A DNA stretch of 64,000 nucleotides from Actinomycetales bacterium (GCA_018970205.1 JAGWWW010000005.1:1-64000); one strand, 5' to 3'; counted from the first letter of the stretch, positions 21,741-33,817 are shown. Numbers and translations are program-made. The notes: generated from the letters alone by a model not told the origin.

Positions 21741-23033
21741 CTAGGCCCCGCCTGAGATGCGCCGTGGCGGCGCCCCGAGGCGATTAGCGAGGTATTCCAC
21801 CACCTCGTCGATGCGCACCTGCTCCTGGGTGCCGTCTTGCAGGTCCTTCACCTGCGCGACGCCCGCCTCGATGTCACGGTCACCGAGCACGAGCGCGTAC
21901 TGCGCGCCGGAGCGGTCCGCCCCGCGCATCGCGCCTTTCAGTCCGCGGTCACCGTATGACAGGTCGGCGCGCATCTCTCGGCGCCGCAGGTGGTCCACGA
22001 TTTCCGCGAGCCGTTCGCGCGCTGCAGCGCTGAGGCCCACCCCAAACACGTCGACCCGCGAATCCTGGTAGGGCGTCAGCCCCTCGGCCTCGCAGGCGAG
22101 CATGATGCGGTCGACCCCAAGCCCAAATCCGACGCCGGACGCAGACGGCCCGCCGAGCTCGGCGATGAGCCCGTCGTAGCGCCCACCGCCGCCGATCGAG
22201 GCCTGCGCGCCGAGCCGGTTGTGAACGAACTCGAACGTCGTGCGGGTGTAGTAGTCCAGCCCGCGCACCAGGAACCGGTCGATCTCGTAGTGGACGCCGA
22301 ACGAATCCAGCGCGCGCCGCACCACCGCGAAGTGCTCGGCGCAGGACTCGCACAGTGCGTCCAGCATCACAGGCGCCTCGGCGACCTGAGCCTTGACCTC
22401 CGGGCGCTTGTCGTCCAGCACTCGCAGCGGGTTGAGTCGCGCCCGCTCGCGGGTCGCCGCATCGAGGTCGAGCCCGGCGAGGAACGAGGTCAAAGCCTCG
22501 CGGTACGGCGGTCGGCACTGCCCGCAGCCCAGGCTCGCGAGTTTCACCACGTAGTCGCTCAACCCGAGGTCGCGGAAACCCGCATCGGCCACTGCGATGA
22601 GTTCCGCGTCGAGCAGCGGGTCATCCAACCCGACGGCTTCCGCCCCGACCTGGGTGTGCTGGCGGTACCGCCCCGACTGCGGCTGCTCGTAGCGGAAGTT
22701 CGGGCCGGTGTACCAGAGTTTGACCGGCAGCGCCCCGTCTAGCAGGTGGTGCTCGATCACGGCGCGCATCACCCCGGCGGTGCCCTCCGGGCGCAACGTC
22801 AATGAGCGGCCGCCGCGGTCGGTGAAGGTGTACATCTCCTTCTGCACGACGTCGGTGGACTCCCCGACGCCGCGCTCGAACAGCGCGGTGTCCTCGAAGA
22901 TCGGGGTCTGAACATGCTCGTAGCCCGCCCGCGCAAGCCGGGTCGTCAGAGCCTGAACCACAGCGAGGAACAGTGCCGAGCGCGGCGGCAGCAGGTCGTA
23001 TGTGCCCTTGGGCGCCTGAAAACGCGCGGTCAC
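21741..23033 (-). CDS. hisS: Histidine-tRNA ligase
   Basis: The 430-residue class II synthetase shows [16 protein letters not shown] at the start, motif 2 [33 protein letters not shown] (histidine-A motif), GGGRYDGLI and [14 protein letters not shown] (motif 3), with a C-terminal anticodon-binding domain. The GTG start overlaps the stop of the upstream hydrolase by four bases (GTGA), the same pairing seen in mycobacteria. Confidence 0.97.
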   Translation of the reverse strand: MTARFQAPKGTYDLLPPRSALFLAVVQALTTRLARAGYEHVQTPIFEDTALFERGVGESTDVVQKEMYTFTDRGGRSLTLRPEGTAGVMRAVIEHHLLDGALPVKLWYTGPNFRYEQPQSGRYRQHTQVGAEAVGLDDPLLDAELIAVADAGFRDLGLSDYVVKLASLGCGQCRPPYREALTSFLAGLDLDAATRERARLNPLRVLDDKRPEVKAQVAEAPVMLDALCESCAEHFAVVRRALDSFGVHYEIDRFLVRGLDYYTRTTFEFVHNRLGAQASIGGGGRYDGLIAELGGPSASGVGFGLGVDRIMLACEAEGLTPYQDSRVDVFGVGLSAAARERLAEIVDHLRRREMRADLSYGDRGLKGAMRGADRSGAQYALVLGDRDIEAGVAQVKDLQDGTQEQVRIDEVVEYLANRLGAPPRRISGGA

Positions 23034-23764
23034 CGGCGGCCTCCCGCAAGCAGCGACTCGATGTCCGCCCGGGCGTACTTCTGCGCCAGCGCCTCGCGCA
23101 GGAACCGGCTGCGGCGACGCTCGTCACCGATGGTGGTCACGGGGCCGTGCCCGGGGTAGACCAGCGTGGCGTCCTCATACGCGCTCATCAGCCGCAGCAG
23201 CGATTCAGCCATGGCAGCGGAGTCCCCGCCGACGAGGTCGGTGCGCCCGATGCCGTTGTTGAACAGCACATCCCCGCTGATGAGGTGCTCTGGAGCCTGC
23301 TCGGACGGGCCGATGTGGAACACCGTCGAGCCGGGCGTGTGCCCCGGCGTGTGCATGGGCACGAGGTCCAGCCCGGCGATGGTGATTCCGGCGCCGTCGG
23401 CCAGTGCGCGCACATCCGCGGGCTCGGCCGTGGTCAGCTCCCCGCCGGTGGAAGCCAGGATCGCCTCGCGCAGCGCCGGGCTCATGAAGTCGTTAGGCGA
23501 GACCAGCCGCTCCCGGTCGCCGGGGTGGATATACGCGGGGACGGCGTGCTCCGCGCACACGGGGACCACACTCCAGACGTGGTCCATGTGGCCGTGCGTG
23601 AGCACCACCGCAACCGCCCGCAGCCGGTGCTCGCGCAACACATCCGCCAGCGGTCCCGGGGCCCCGAAGCCGGGGTCTACGACGATGGCGTCGTCTCCCG
23701 CCCCGGGGGCGATGACGTAGCAGTTCGTCTCCCACGGGCCGGCGGGGAACACCTCGATCAGCAC
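23030..23764 (-). CDS. Metallo-beta-lactamase-fold hydrolase (glyoxalase II-like)
   Basis: The 244-residue product has the metal-binding HGHMDH motif, then [25 protein letters not shown] with the bridging Asp, and a final YPGHGPVT with the last His ligand. This set is typical of hydroxyacylglutathione-hydrolase-like enzymes, but the true substrate is unknown; actinobacteria use mycothiol rather than glutathione. It starts with GTG at 23764 and is coupled to hisS downstream. Divergent from it is the cyclophilin gene, with 269 bp between; I see no gene there. Confidence 0.88.
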   Translation of the reverse strand: MLIEVFPAGPWETNCYVIAPGAGDDAIVVDPGFGAPGPLADVLREHRLRAVAVVLTHGHMDHVWSVVPVCAEHAVPAYIHPGDRERLVSPNDFMSPALREAILASTGGELTTAEPADVRALADGAGITIAGLDLVPMHTPGHTPGSTVFHIGPSEQAPEHLISGDVLFNNGIGRTDLVGGDSAAMAESLLRLMSAYEDATLVYPGHGPVTTIGDERRRSRFLREALAQKYARADIESLLAGGRR

Positions 23765-24033
23765 CTGCCAAGGCTATCCGTTGGCATTGCGCCTCATCTG
23801 TACGCCAAGGGCGCAATTCCGTAGACTTTTCCCCTTGTGCGCCGCGCAATCACGGCCCACCGGATCGGCGGAACGACCCGCTGACCCGGCAGCGGTGGCA
23901 GCCGGCGCGCTCGCGTGAGCGAACCCGGGACGCCGTGGCCAGCCTCAATGCGGTCGTCAGACCGGTTGCGGGCAGTCGTCGCGGCGCAGCGGGTCGACCA
24001 CACACCAGCCCAGATTGGTCAGAGAGGATCGTG

Positions 24034-24867
24034 ATGGCGTCATCCAACCGCCGGCAGCGCGAGCTCGCCGCGGCCCGAGCCCAGCGCCGTCAGACGCGGC
24101 TGCAGGCAGCCGCCGGCAAGCAGGCCCGCAACCAGCGTTACGGCCGGATTGCTGTCGCGCTCGGATTGCTCATCGGGTTCCTCTTGGTGTGGAACAAGCC
24201 GTGGGATGCCAAGCCGACCAGCGCCACGCCGCAAGTCAGCGCCACACCGAGCACCATGCCCACATCGCAGTCCACGCCGACCAGCCCAGCGAACAGCTCG
24301 CCGTCAGTCAACCCGACGGCGCCGACTATGCCCCCGGCGGCAACGGCATACCAGCCGCGCCCCGGACGCTTCGCCACCATGACCCTCGCGTTGGAGCAGG
24401 GCAGCGTGGCCATTGAGTTGGACAACCGCGCACCCCGAACCCTGGAGTCGATGGCCAAGCTCTCCGCGAAAGACTTCTTCAACGGCACCGCCTGCCACCG
24501 CCTCACGAACAGCGGCATCTTCGTGCTGCAATGCGGAGACCCCAAGGGCAACGGCACGGGCGGGCCGGGCTACACAATCCCGGATGAGAATCTCCCAAGC
24601 CCAGCGAACGGCCTGCTCTCGACCACCGGCGGCGCGGTGTACCCGCGCGGCATCGTCGCGATGGCCAACTCCGGGCCGAACACGAATGGAAGCCAGTTCT
24701 TCCTCGTGTACAAGGACAGCCCCCTGCCGCCGAACTACACGGTTTGGGGACGGGTGACGTCGGGCCTCGACGTCATCGACCGCATAGCCGCCGCCGGAAT
24801 CTCCGGCGGCTCCCCCGACGGGCGGCCCAACCTGCCCGTCGTCATCAAGGCCACGAGCGTCAAGTGA
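24034..24867 (+). CDS. Membrane-anchored cyclophilin-type peptidyl-prolyl isomerase
   Basis: The 277-residue product has a basic N-terminus, one membrane helix around residues 38-54 (RIAVALGLLIGFLLVW), a Thr/Ser/Pro-rich linker, then a cyclophilin domain. The domain has CHRLTNSG with the catalytic Arg, VLQCGDPKGNGTGGPGY, and NTNGSQFFLVYKD. It probably helps fold exported proteins outside the membrane. The start ATG at 24034 has AGAGAGGATC just before it. A cyclophilin at this spot, between the hisS-linked hydrolase and rel, also occurs in mycobacteria. Confidence 0.93.
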   Translation: MASSNRRQRELAAARAQRRQTRLQAAAGKQARNQRYGRIAVALGLLIGFLLVWNKPWDAKPTSATPQVSATPSTMPTSQSTPTSPANSSPSVNPTAPTMPPAATAYQPRPGRFATMTLALEQGSVAIELDNRAPRTLESMAKLSAKDFFNGTACHRLTNSGIFVLQCGDPKGNGTGGPGYTIPDENLPSPANGLLSTTGGAVYPRGIVAMANSGPNTNGSQFFLVYKDSPLPPNYTVWGRVTSGLDVIDRIAAAGISGGSPDGRPNLPVVIKATSVK

Positions 24868-24892
24868 CGTCCGCGGCGGAAAGCGAGTGACC

Positions 24893-26122
24893 ATGAGCGA
24901 CACGGCTACCCACGGCCGGGTTGATGCTGACGGGACCGTCTTCGTGCGGCTCGCCGACGGCACCGAGGTATCAGTCGGCCAGTACCAGGCCGGGACGCCC
25001 CTAGAGGGCCTTGCGTTCTACCAACGCAAGTACGACGACCTCAAGATCGAGGCGGAGTTGTTCCTGCGCAGGCTCAAGGACGGCCGCGGCCGACCCGACG
25101 GCGCGAAGGCCCTCATCAGCAAGCTCACCTCGGCGGTGACGACCCCCAACTGCGTCGGGGACCTCACCGTGTTCACCTCGCTCGCAGCAAGCATCGAGGC
25201 CGCCGCCGGCGAGCGCGCCGAGCAGCTCAAGGCCGAGCGTGAGGTCGCCCGCGCCGCGGCGCTGCAAACCCGTATGGACATCGCGATGCGCGCGGAGATG
25301 CTCGCGGACTCCACCGCTTGGAAGAGCACCGCTGACTCGTTCAAGGAGCTGCTCGAGGAATGGCAGAAGGCGCCACATGCCGAGCGCGCCGCCGAGCAAG
25401 ACCTGTGGAAGCGGTTCAGCGCCGCTCGCAACTCCTTCGAGAAGCGCCGCCGCGCCCACTTCCTGCAGCGCGACGCCGAACGTGCAGAGAGCAAGGCGGT
25501 GCGCACCGGCCTGGTGAAGGAGGCTCAGCAGTTGGCACAGTCGACCGACTGGGCGGCGACAGCCAAGGCGTTCGGCGCGCTGATGGCCCGCTGGAAGGCG
25601 GCGCCCCGCGGTCGTCGCCAGGAAGACGATGCCCTCTGGGAGCAGTTCAAGGCGGCCCAAGACGCGTTCTTCGACGCCCGCAATGCCGACCTGGAGAAGC
25701 GGGACGAGCAGCACAAGGGCAACCTGGTCATCAAAGAGGAGTTGCTCGCCCAGGCGCAAGCACTGCTGCCGGTGACTGATGCGAACATCGACGCGGTGAA
25801 GCAGGCGCTGCGCGGTATCGCCGAGAAGTGGGAGAAGGCCGGTCACGTGCCGCGTGCGGACAAGGACCGGCTCGAAGGCGGCCTGCGCAAGGTCGAGGAA
25901 GCCGTGCGCAACCACGAGCGCGACCGTTGGCGCCGCACCAACCCAGAGGCGCGCGACCGCGCCTACGGCGTTGTGGAGCAGTTCCGTGCATCGCTGGCCA
26001 AACTCGACGCGGATATCGCCAACGCAACCGAGGCTCGCGCCAAGGCCGACCTGGAGAAGCGCCGCGCCACCACCGCGCTGCTGCTCGAGGCCGCAGAGAA
26101 CGCCGCGAAGGAATACGCCTGA
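24893..26122 (+). CDS. DUF349 domain protein
   Basis: This 409-residue, highly charged, mainly helical protein has repeats of the DUF349 type: the WKSTADSFKELLEEWQKAP block is echoed by WAATAKAFGALMARWKAAP about 75 residues later and by AVKQALRGIAEKWEKAG further on. The repeats are separated by coiled-coil stretches rich in Lys, Arg and Glu. The molecular role of this family is not established. The start is taken as ATG 24893; a GTG six bases earlier is also possible. It follows the cyclophilin by 25 bp, probably on one transcript, and ends at a strong hairpin. Confidence 0.9.
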   Translation: MSDTATHGRVDADGTVFVRLADGTEVSVGQYQAGTPLEGLAFYQRKYDDLKIEAELFLRRLKDGRGRPDGAKALISKLTSAVTTPNCVGDLTVFTSLAASIEAAAGERAEQLKAEREVARAAALQTRMDIAMRAEMLADSTAWKSTADSFKELLEEWQKAPHAERAAEQDLWKRFSAARNSFEKRRRAHFLQRDAERAESKAVRTGLVKEAQQLAQSTDWAATAKAFGALMARWKAAPRGRRQEDDALWEQFKAAQDAFFDARNADLEKRDEQHKGNLVIKEELLAQAQALLPVTDANIDAVKQALRGIAEKWEKAGHVPRADKDRLEGGLRKVEEAVRNHERDRWRRTNPEARDRAYGVVEQFRASLAKLDADIANATEARAKADLEKRRATTALLLEAAENAAKEYA

Positions 26123-26145
26123 GTCGCGCGCAGTGACACTCAGCG

Positions 26146-26177
26146 GTTGTGCCCCGGCGATGACGCCGGGGCACAAC
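26146..26177. terminator. Intrinsic terminator, probably bidirectional
   Basis: A perfect 14-bp inverted repeat (GTTGTGCCCCGGCG and its complement) with a 4-nt loop lies 23 bp after the DUF349 stop codon. It is followed by TGTTT on the plus strand. The gene rel converges from the other side and ends 165 bp away. Confidence 0.85.
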
Positions 26178-26341
26178 TGTTTGGCGGCTCGTTTCGCGCG
26201 GCGGTCCCGGTCCGCGTCCTCTGCGGCAACCGTGTGCCGGGGACGACGCCGCCGGCTGTCGGCGCGCAGGTGTGTGGTCGGCGCCAGAGTCAGGAATCAC
26301 GCGTTCTTCGACCCACCGTGCGCGGGCTCGCCAGCGGCCGA

Positions 26342-28564
26342 TCAGACGCGGTAGGCGTCGTAGACCCCGTCGACGCCGCGGACCGCGCGCAAGACCTGTG
26401 CGAGATGCCGCAGGTCGGCCATCTCGAACGTGAACCGGTTGACGGCGGTGTTGTCCCCACGTGTGCTCGCTGACGCGTTGACGATGTTGATGTGCTGGTC
26501 GGCGAGCGCGCGGGTGATGTCCAGCAGCAGTCGAGGCCGGTTCAGTGCCTCCGCCTGGATGTTCACGAGGAAGACGGACTTCGCGCTCGCCACCCACTCC
26601 ACCGGCAACAACCGTTCCGGCTCACCGAGCAGGCTGGCGGCATTTGTGCAGGTGCGGCGGTGGACTGAGACGCCTGAGCCTCGCGTGACAAAGCCGATGA
26701 TGTCGTCACCGGGCACCGGAGTGCAGCAGCGGGCGAGTTTGGTCCACACATCCGGTGCGCCCTTGACGACCACCCCGGACTCATTGGTGCCTCGGCTGAT
26801 GCGTCGAGTGACGAGTGCCGCGGCGGACTGCTCCTCGACCATCTCGTCCTGTGCGGCGTCCTCACCCCCGTGCAGCGCGACCAACCGGGCGATGACCGTG
26901 CCCGCCGAAGTGTGACCCTCGCCGACCGCGGCGTAGAGACCGCTGACGTCAGCGAGCCCCAACTCGTTCGCGACCGCGCCCAGGGATGAGTTGGTGAGCA
27001 GCCGCTGCAGCGGCAGGCCCTGCTTGCGCATGGCGCGCGCGATGGCCTCCTTGCCGTGCTCGATGGCCTCGTCTCGGCGCTCGCGGGTGAACCAGGCCTT
27101 GATCTTGCTGCGCGCCCGGGGGGATTTCACGAAGGCGAGCCAGTCCCGGCTCGGCCCCGCGCCCTCGGCCTTGGATGTGAAGACCTCGACCACGTCTCCG
27201 TTGGTCAGGCCCGACTCCAGAGACGCGAGTTTTCCGTTGACTCGCGCGCCGATGCAGCGGTAACCCACCTCGGTGTGCACGGCGAAGGCGAAGTCGACGG
27301 GTGTCGATCCCGCGGGCAGCGCGATGACGTCGCCCTTGGGCGTGAACACGTAGACCTCGCCGCTGCCGAGCTCATAACGCAGCGCGTCGAGGAACTCGTC
27401 GGGGTCCTCGGTCTCCCGCTGCCAGTCGAGCAACTGCCGCAGCCAGGAGAAGTCGTCCACCTGCTTGCCGCCGACGGACTGTTGCTTGTAACGCCAGTGG
27501 GCAGCGACGCCGTATTCCGCAGCCCGGTGCATCTCAAAGGTTCGAATCTGAATCTCCACCGGTTTGCCCTCCGGGCCCATGACGGTGGTGTGCAGGCTCT
27601 GATACATCGTGAACTTGGGCATCGCGATGTAGTCCTTGAACCGCCCCGGAAGGGGGTTCCAACGCGAGTGCACCACGCCGAGCACGCCGTAGCAGTCGCG
27701 CACGTCCTCCACGAGGATGCGCAGGCCGACGAGGTCGTGGATGTCTCCGAGGTCTCGGCCCTTGACGCGCATCTTCTGGTACACGGAGTAGATGTGTTTG
27801 GGCCGGCCGGTGATGGTCGCCTTGAGGCGCGAGTCGCGCAGCGCTGAGTCGACCTCGCTGATGAGGGCCTCCAGATACGCCTCCCGCGCCGGCGCGTACT
27901 GCCCGACCAGGCGGGCGACCTCCTCGAACACCTTCGGCTCGAGGGTTGCGAAGGCGAGGTCCTCGAGCTCCCACTTCAGCGTGTTCATCCCTAGGCGGTG
28001 GGCCAGTGGGGCGTAGATCTCCAGGGTCTCGCGGGCCTTCTTCTGCTGCTTCTCCGGCGGCATGAACGAGAGCGTGCGCATGTTGTGCAGCCGGTCAGCG
28101 AGCTTGATGACGAGGACGCGGATGTCCTTTGCCATCGCCACGACCATCTTGCGGACCGTCTCGGCGGTGGACGCTTGGCCGTACTTGACCCGGTCGAGTT
28201 TGGTGACTCCGTCGACCAGGCGGGCGACCTCGTCGCCGAACTCGGCGCGCAAGTCGTCGAGCTCGTAGCCGCAGTCCTCAACAGTGTCGTGCAACAGCGC
28301 GGCCGCGAGGGTCGGCACAGTCATACCGAGGTCGGCGAGGATCTCCGCCACTGCAATCGGGTGTGTGATGTAGGGCTCGCCGCTGCGGCGGGACTGGTCT
28401 GCATGCAGCGCTGCAGCCTTCTCATAGGCCTGTTGCAGCAGGCGCAGGTCCGAGCGCGGGTGGTAGACCCGGAGCGAGCGGATGACCCCGTCGAGGTCAG
28501 ATGACGCGGCGGTGGCTCTGCGCAGGGGCAACCGCCGCTGGCTTGCGGCGGTCGTGTCTGTCAC
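26342..28564 (-). CDS. rel: Bifunctional (p)ppGpp synthetase/hydrolase
   Basis: The 740-residue product has both active halves. The hydrolase has [10 protein letters not shown] and the HD motif ALLHDTVED. The synthetase has [12 protein letters not shown], the loop around [20 protein letters not shown] and [21 protein letters not shown] domain ([19 protein letters not shown]), helical and zinc-finger-like parts (RCCTPVPGD) and a C-terminal ACT domain follow. It makes and breaks the stringent-response alarmone. The start is GTG. It lies 45 bp upstream of nothing but the sec genes; apt, present here in mycobacteria, is missing. Confidence 0.97.
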   Translation of the reverse strand: MTDTTAASQRRLPLRRATAASSDLDGVIRSLRVYHPRSDLRLLQQAYEKAAALHADQSRRSGEPYITHPIAVAEILADLGMTVPTLAAALLHDTVEDCGYELDDLRAEFGDEVARLVDGVTKLDRVKYGQASTAETVRKMVVAMAKDIRVLVIKLADRLHNMRTLSFMPPEKQQKKARETLEIYAPLAHRLGMNTLKWELEDLAFATLEPKVFEEVARLVGQYAPAREAYLEALISEVDSALRDSRLKATITGRPKHIYSVYQKMRVKGRDLGDIHDLVGLRILVEDVRDCYGVLGVVHSRWNPLPGRFKDYIAMPKFTMYQSLHTTVMGPEGKPVEIQIRTFEMHRAAEYGVAAHWRYKQQSVGGKQVDDFSWLRQLLDWQRETEDPDEFLDALRYELGSGEVYVFTPKGDVIALPAGSTPVDFAFAVHTEVGYRCIGARVNGKLASLESGLTNGDVVEVFTSKAEGAGPSRDWLAFVKSPRARSKIKAWFTRERRDEAIEHGKEAIARAMRKQGLPLQRLLTNSSLGAVANELGLADVSGLYAAVGEGHTSAGTVIARLVALHGGEDAAQDEMVEEQSAAALVTRRISRGTNESGVVVKGAPDVWTKLARCCTPVPGDDIIGFVTRGSGVSVHRRTCTNAASLLGEPERLLPVEWVASAKSVFLVNIQAEALNRPRLLLDITRALADQHINIVNASASTRGDNTAVNRFTFEMADLRHLAQVLRAVRGVDGVYDAYRV

Positions 28565-28609
28565 CTGCGGCTACCTCACTTCATCGCGTGAGGCGAGTTT
28601 ACGCGGCGG

Positions 28610-29698
28610 TCACCGCTTGCGGCGCGGCACGTTGCGCTTGGGCTGCTGGCGGGTGCCGAGTTGACGGACCGAGGTGGTCGTGGCACTTCCCGCGCTAGCG
28701 GCCGTCGTGGTGCCTGACGGCGCTTCCTCCCCGCGGCTGCTGCGACGGGCGGCAACCCGCTTGGCTAGCGCGATCATCTGGGGGTCGCGCTCACGGATCT
28801 GCGCGAGGATCGGGGTCGCCACGAAGATCGAGGAATAGGTTCCCGCGAGGGTGCCGATGAACAACGCCAGCGCAAGGTCCTTCAGCGTGCCGGCGCCGAG
28901 GAAGCCCACTCCGATGACCAAGATGCAGGCCACCGGCAGCAGCGCCACGACGCTGGTGTTGATGGAGCGCACGAGGGTCTGGTTCAGAGCGAGGTTGGCA
29001 GCCTCGGAGTAGGTCATGCGGCTGGTGGACGCGATGCCGACGGTGTTCTCACGGACTTTGTCGAAGACCACGACGGTGTCATAGAGCGAGAAGCCGAGGA
29101 TGGTGAGCACGCCGATGACCGTGGCGGGGGTGACCTCGAAGCCGCTGAGGGCGTAGATACCCACGGTGATCAGCACGTCGTGCGCGAGCGCGACGATCGC
29201 GGCCAGCGCCATCTGCCACTGGAAGTACAGCGACAGGAACAGGGCGACGAGAATGAGGAAGACGATGAGGCCCTGGGCGGCCTTGGTCGAGATCTCGCGG
29301 CCCCAGGTCGGGCCGACGGTCTCGGTGGCGACGTCGGCCTCGGAGACGGAGAACTTCTGAGACAACGCCTTGACGATCGCGGCGCTCTCGTCGGTGGTCA
29401 CAGTGGACGTGCGCCACTGCATGCGGTCGCCGCCGACCTTTGTCACGACCGCCTCAGGCATGCCCGCCTCCTGGGCCGCGGCACGGCCCTGCTCGACGCT
29501 GGCGGTGGTCTTCACCTGGAACTGCGACCCGCCCTTGAAGTCAAGGCCGAGGTTCAAACCGGTGGTGAGCAGACCTGACAGCGCGACGATGATGATGACG
29601 CCGCTGAGGACGTACCACGTCTTGCGGCGTCCGACGAAGTCGTACGAGACCTCGCCGCGGTAGAGCCTGGATGCGATTGAACGGCTGGCCATCATCAC
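28610..29698 (-). CDS. secF: Protein translocase subunit SecF
   Basis: This 362-residue membrane protein has a first helix, the LGLDFKGGSQFQV motif of the SecD/F periplasmic domain, then five further helices with GFSLYDTVVVFDKVREN and RSINTSVVALLPVACILV. With SecD it uses the proton gradient to help pull proteins across the membrane. The start ATG overlaps the secD stop (ATGATGATG; the exact start among three Met codons is unclear). The C-terminal 50 residues are Ser/Thr/Arg-rich and variable. Confidence 0.96.
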   Translation of the reverse strand: MMMASRSIASRLYRGEVSYDFVGRRKTWYVLSGVIIIVALSGLLTTGLNLGLDFKGGSQFQVKTTASVEQGRAAAQEAGMPEAVVTKVGGDRMQWRTSTVTTDESAAIVKALSQKFSVSEADVATETVGPTWGREISTKAAQGLIVFLILVALFLSLYFQWQMALAAIVALAHDVLITVGIYALSGFEVTPATVIGVLTILGFSLYDTVVVFDKVRENTVGIASTSRMTYSEAANLALNQTLVRSINTSVVALLPVACILVIGVGFLGAGTLKDLALALFIGTLAGTYSSIFVATPILAQIRERDPQMIALAKRVAARRSSRGEEAPSGTTTAASAGSATTTSVRQLGTRQQPKRNVPRRKR

Positions 29699-31269
29699 TC
29701 CTGGGTGCTCGAGCCAGCGGTCGCCGGCGTGGGTCGGGGCGCCACTCCGAGGCGCTCGGGGTTCATGCCGGTCATCTTGCCGCCGCTGCTGAACCAGCGG
29801 CTGCGCACCGCGAGTTCAACTAGCGGGCGGGTGAAGAAGAAGGCCACGAAGATGTCGATGATCGTGGTGAGGCCCAGGGTGAACGCGAAGCCGCGGACGC
29901 CGCCGACGGACAGGAAGTACAGCACCACGGCGGCGAGCAGCGAGACGCCGTCAGCGGCCAGGATGGTGCGGCGGGCGCGGGTCCAGCCGCTGCTCGCAGC
30001 GGACTTGATGGACCGCCCCTCGCGGACCTCGTCACGGAGACGCTCGAAATAGACGATGAAGGAGTCGGCTGTCACACCGATGGCGACGATAAGACCGGCG
30101 ACGCCGGCCAGGGTCAGTGCCAAGCCGAGTTGGTTGCCCAGCAGCACAACCGTGAAGTAGGTGATCGCACCGGCCAGGGCGAGCGAGGCGAGGGCGATGA
30201 GTCCGAGCGCGCGGTAGTAGACGAGCAGGTACAGCGCGACGATGAGCAAGCCGATGAGGCCGGCGAGCAAGCCGCCCTGCAGCTGGTCGTTTCCGAGGGT
30301 CGGCGAGAGCTGGCTGGAACTGGCGACATCCAAGGAGACCGGGAGCGCGCCGTACTTGAGCACGTTCGCAAGGTCGGTCGCCGTCTTCTGCGTGAAGGTG
30401 CCGGTGATGACCGCGCGGCCGCCGAGGATGGCCTCGTTCACGCTCGGCGCGGAGAAGACCATGCCGTCGAGCACGATGCCGAGTTGGTTCTTCGGGCTGG
30501 CGTTCTTGGTGATCTCGCTGGTGACGGCGGCGAAGTCAGAAGAGCCCTTGCCGTTCAGGGTCAGAGCGACCTGCCAGGCGCCGGCGCCCTGAGTCGGAAG
30601 CTCCGGGGCGGCCTTGGAGATCTGGGTGCCGAGCACGCGCGCGGGGGCGAGGATGAACTTCTGCGCGCCTTCGCGGTCGCACGTGGCGACGTACTTGGTC
30701 GGGTCTACCGGCACGCCGCCGACCAAGGCGCCCTTGGCGTTGCAGTCGATCTTGGCGTAAGCCGCGCGGAAGGCCGCGTCGTCAGAGGCCGATTGGATCG
30801 GCGGAAGTACCGCAGGAGAAGCCGGTGTGGGGGTCTGGCTGGGGGTCGACGTGCTCGGCTTGACCGTGGCTTGGGTGCCGATGGCGATGTCGAGCACAGG
30901 GCGGAAGTCCAGTTTGGCGGTGGATTTCAGGCTGTCGATGACGTCGCTGTTGGTCTTCCCGGGGATGGAGACGATGATGGTGGAGTTCGCGCCTTGACCC
31001 TGCACGCTCACCTCGGCCTCAGAAACGCCGAAAGCGTTGACGCGCTGACGGATGATCGAGACCGCCTGCTTCATCGCGCTATCGGTCACTTTCTGGCCCT
31101 CGACGTTCTTCGGGGTCAGGATGACCTGGGTGCCTCCGCGCAGATCCAGACCCAGCCGTGGGGTCGATGCGCCGCCGGGCCAGAACGTCCAGACGCCCAG
31201 CAACACGATGACGAGGGAAAAGTACGCAAGGACACGACCGGCTCGGTACGAGGTGGTCACGCTCGCCAT
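29695..31269 (-). CDS. secD: Protein translocase subunit SecD
   Basis: The 524-residue product has an N-terminal helix followed by LGLDLRGGTQVILTPK, a large extracytoplasmic domain with a Thr/Pro/Ser-rich insert, then the six-helix RND-type bundle with GVTADSFIVYFERLRDEVREG. The start is set at the ATG at 31269, which has GAGGAG nine bases upstream; a GTG at 31278 lies inside that site. The 241 bp before the gene hold no yajC, which usually precedes secD. Confidence 0.95.
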   Translation of the reverse strand: MASVTTSYRAGRVLAYFSLVIVLLGVWTFWPGGASTPRLGLDLRGGTQVILTPKNVEGQKVTDSAMKQAVSIIRQRVNAFGVSEAEVSVQGQGANSTIIVSIPGKTNSDVIDSLKSTAKLDFRPVLDIAIGTQATVKPSTSTPSQTPTPASPAVLPPIQSASDDAAFRAAYAKIDCNAKGALVGGVPVDPTKYVATCDREGAQKFILAPARVLGTQISKAAPELPTQGAGAWQVALTLNGKGSSDFAAVTSEITKNASPKNQLGIVLDGMVFSAPSVNEAILGGRAVITGTFTQKTATDLANVLKYGALPVSLDVASSSQLSPTLGNDQLQGGLLAGLIGLLIVALYLLVYYRALGLIALASLALAGAITYFTVVLLGNQLGLALTLAGVAGLIVAIGVTADSFIVYFERLRDEVREGRSIKSAASSGWTRARRTILAADGVSLLAAVVLYFLSVGGVRGFAFTLGLTTIIDIFVAFFFTRPLVELAVRSRWFSSGGKMTGMNPERLGVAPRPTPATAGSSTQE

Positions 31270-31510
31270 ATTCGGCACTCCTCAGGTCGACGCCCGCCCG
31301 GGGTCGGGTGGGGCGGGCAGCGCCAAGCGGCGCCACAAACCCCGAAGTATCGCGTATGGCACCCCCGGGGCGCACCTGCGCCCTGCCGCGAGTCCGGGGA
31401 AGTTTCCACCGGACTGGCCGATGGGCGCTGTGGCAGCTGGGCGGGCGGCTTGTGCCCGCTCGGTGAGGAGCCGCACATTGACTCGCGGGCCTAGATCGCC
31501 GGCCGCACGG

Positions 31511-32568
<1,058 letters not shown>

Positions 32569-32572
<4 letters not shown>

Positions 32573-33186
32573 GAGCGGTCCAGACTGCGCAAAGCCGCAC
32601 GCAGCAGCGCCTGCAAAGGCTGCTCAGCGGCGTTCCCGCCGTCGTCGAAGGCCATGGTGGCGACGGTGTCGATGGCTGTCTGCGCGTCACGCGGGTTCCA
32701 GCCCAGACCGAGCAAGGCGGTGCGCACCTGGTCTTGCCAGGGCTCGGCCGTCGTCGTCCCTTCAGCGGGCACCGAGCCGGCGGGTGCCGGCCCGAGCCGG
32801 TCACGCAGCTCGATCACCAACCGCTCGGCGCTCTTCTTGCCGACTCCGCTGACTGCAGTGAGTGCCGCGAGGTTGCCGCTGCCGATCGCCGCGCGCAGGT
32901 TCGCCGGTGGCAGTGCGGAGAGGATGGCCAGGGCCAGGCGTGGCCCGATGCCAGACACGGACGTCAGGGTCAGGAAGTCGTCGCGCGAGACGGCGTCCGC
33001 GAAGCCGTAGAGGGTGATGGCGTCCTCGCGGACGACCATGGTCGTGGACAACGCGACGGGCTGCCCGATTCTCGCGGCGAGGGCGACGGGGCTCGGCACA
33101 TGCACACTCAACGCCACCGGGCCGATGCTCACATCGAGCCGGTCGTCACCGATGGCGAGCACCTCGCCGTTGACGGCCGCGATCAT
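32569..33186 (-). CDS. ruvA: Holliday junction DNA helicase subunit RuvA
   Basis: The 205-residue product has an N-terminal OB fold ([19 protein letters not shown]), two helix-hairpin-helix motifs ([14 protein letters not shown] and [17 protein letters not shown]) and a C-terminal domain III ([16 protein letters not shown]) that contacts RuvB. It binds the four-way junction. It is coupled to ruvB; a 130-bp gap without a gene separates it from ruvC. Confidence 0.97.
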
Positions 33187-33316
33187 GAAGCCCTCGATAG
33201 TTCGAGCGTGCCGCCGGGCGCCGGCTCACACGTCGAGTCGATGTATGTCCACAGCGCCGGCGGCGCGGACCTCGCAGCGCAGCCAGCAGCGGGCATGGGC
33301 ACCACCGGCGGCGGCC

Positions 33317-33817
33317 TCACAGTGCCGCCGCCAACCGGGCCCGCATCGGCGCCTGCCAGCCGTGGCATAGTGCGAGCGCGAGGGCGTCCGCCGCATCCGC
33401 AGGGTGCGGGCGCGTGTCCAGGCGCAGCAGTTTGGTCACCATGGTGGTCACTTGGGCTTTGTCAGCGCGCCCGCTGCCGGTGACGGCGGCCTTCACTTCC
33501 GTGGGCGTGTGCATGCCGACGGGGATGCCCCGACGGGCCGCTGCGAGCAGCACCAGCCCCGCGACTTGGGCTGTGCCCATGACTGAGCGCAGGTTGTGCT
33601 GGCTGAACACCCGCTCCACCGCGATGGCGTCCGGGGTGAACCCGTCGACGACATCGGAAAGGGCCGTGTCGATGGCCAGCAGCCGACGCTCAAGCGGGTC
33701 GTCCGCCGGCGTACGGATGACCGCCACGTGCACCAGCCGCGGCTGTTGTCCCGGGCTGGCATCGACGACGCCGACCCCGCACCGGGTCAGGCCGGGGTCG
33801 ACGCCGAGGACGATCAC
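33317..33817 (-). CDS. ruvC: Holliday junction resolvase RuvC
   Basis: The 166-residue nuclease has the RNase H-like fold with [17 protein letters not shown] (first catalytic Asp), [18 protein letters not shown] (Glu) and [13 protein letters not shown] (last acidic pair). It cuts Holliday junctions symmetrically. It is the first gene of ruvC-ruvA-ruvB. A LexA-box-like site lies 60 bp upstream of its GTG start, which suggests SOS control of the whole set. Confidence 0.96.
   Translation of the reverse strand: MIVLGVDPGLTRCGVGVVDASPGQQPRLVHVAVIRTPADDPLERRLLAIDTALSDVVDGFTPDAIAVERVFSQHNLRSVMGTAQVAGLVLLAAARRGIPVGMHTPTEVKAAVTGSGRADKAQVTTMVTKLLRLDTRPHPADAADALALALCHGWQAPMRARLAAAL

Noticed and set aside
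20528-21787. 419-codon plus-strand frame opposite aspS
   Set aside because: It is the antisense of conserved aspS codons and its composition is Val/Asp/Glu/Arg-rich without motifs.
31257-31478. Small minus-strand frame before secD as a possible yajC
   Set aside because: There is no membrane helix or YajC pattern, and it is Pro/Arg-rich.
33183-33368. 61-codon minus-strand frame between ruvC and ruvA
   Set aside because: It overlaps the ruvC end and is Pro/Ala-rich with no ribosome-binding site; probably chance.
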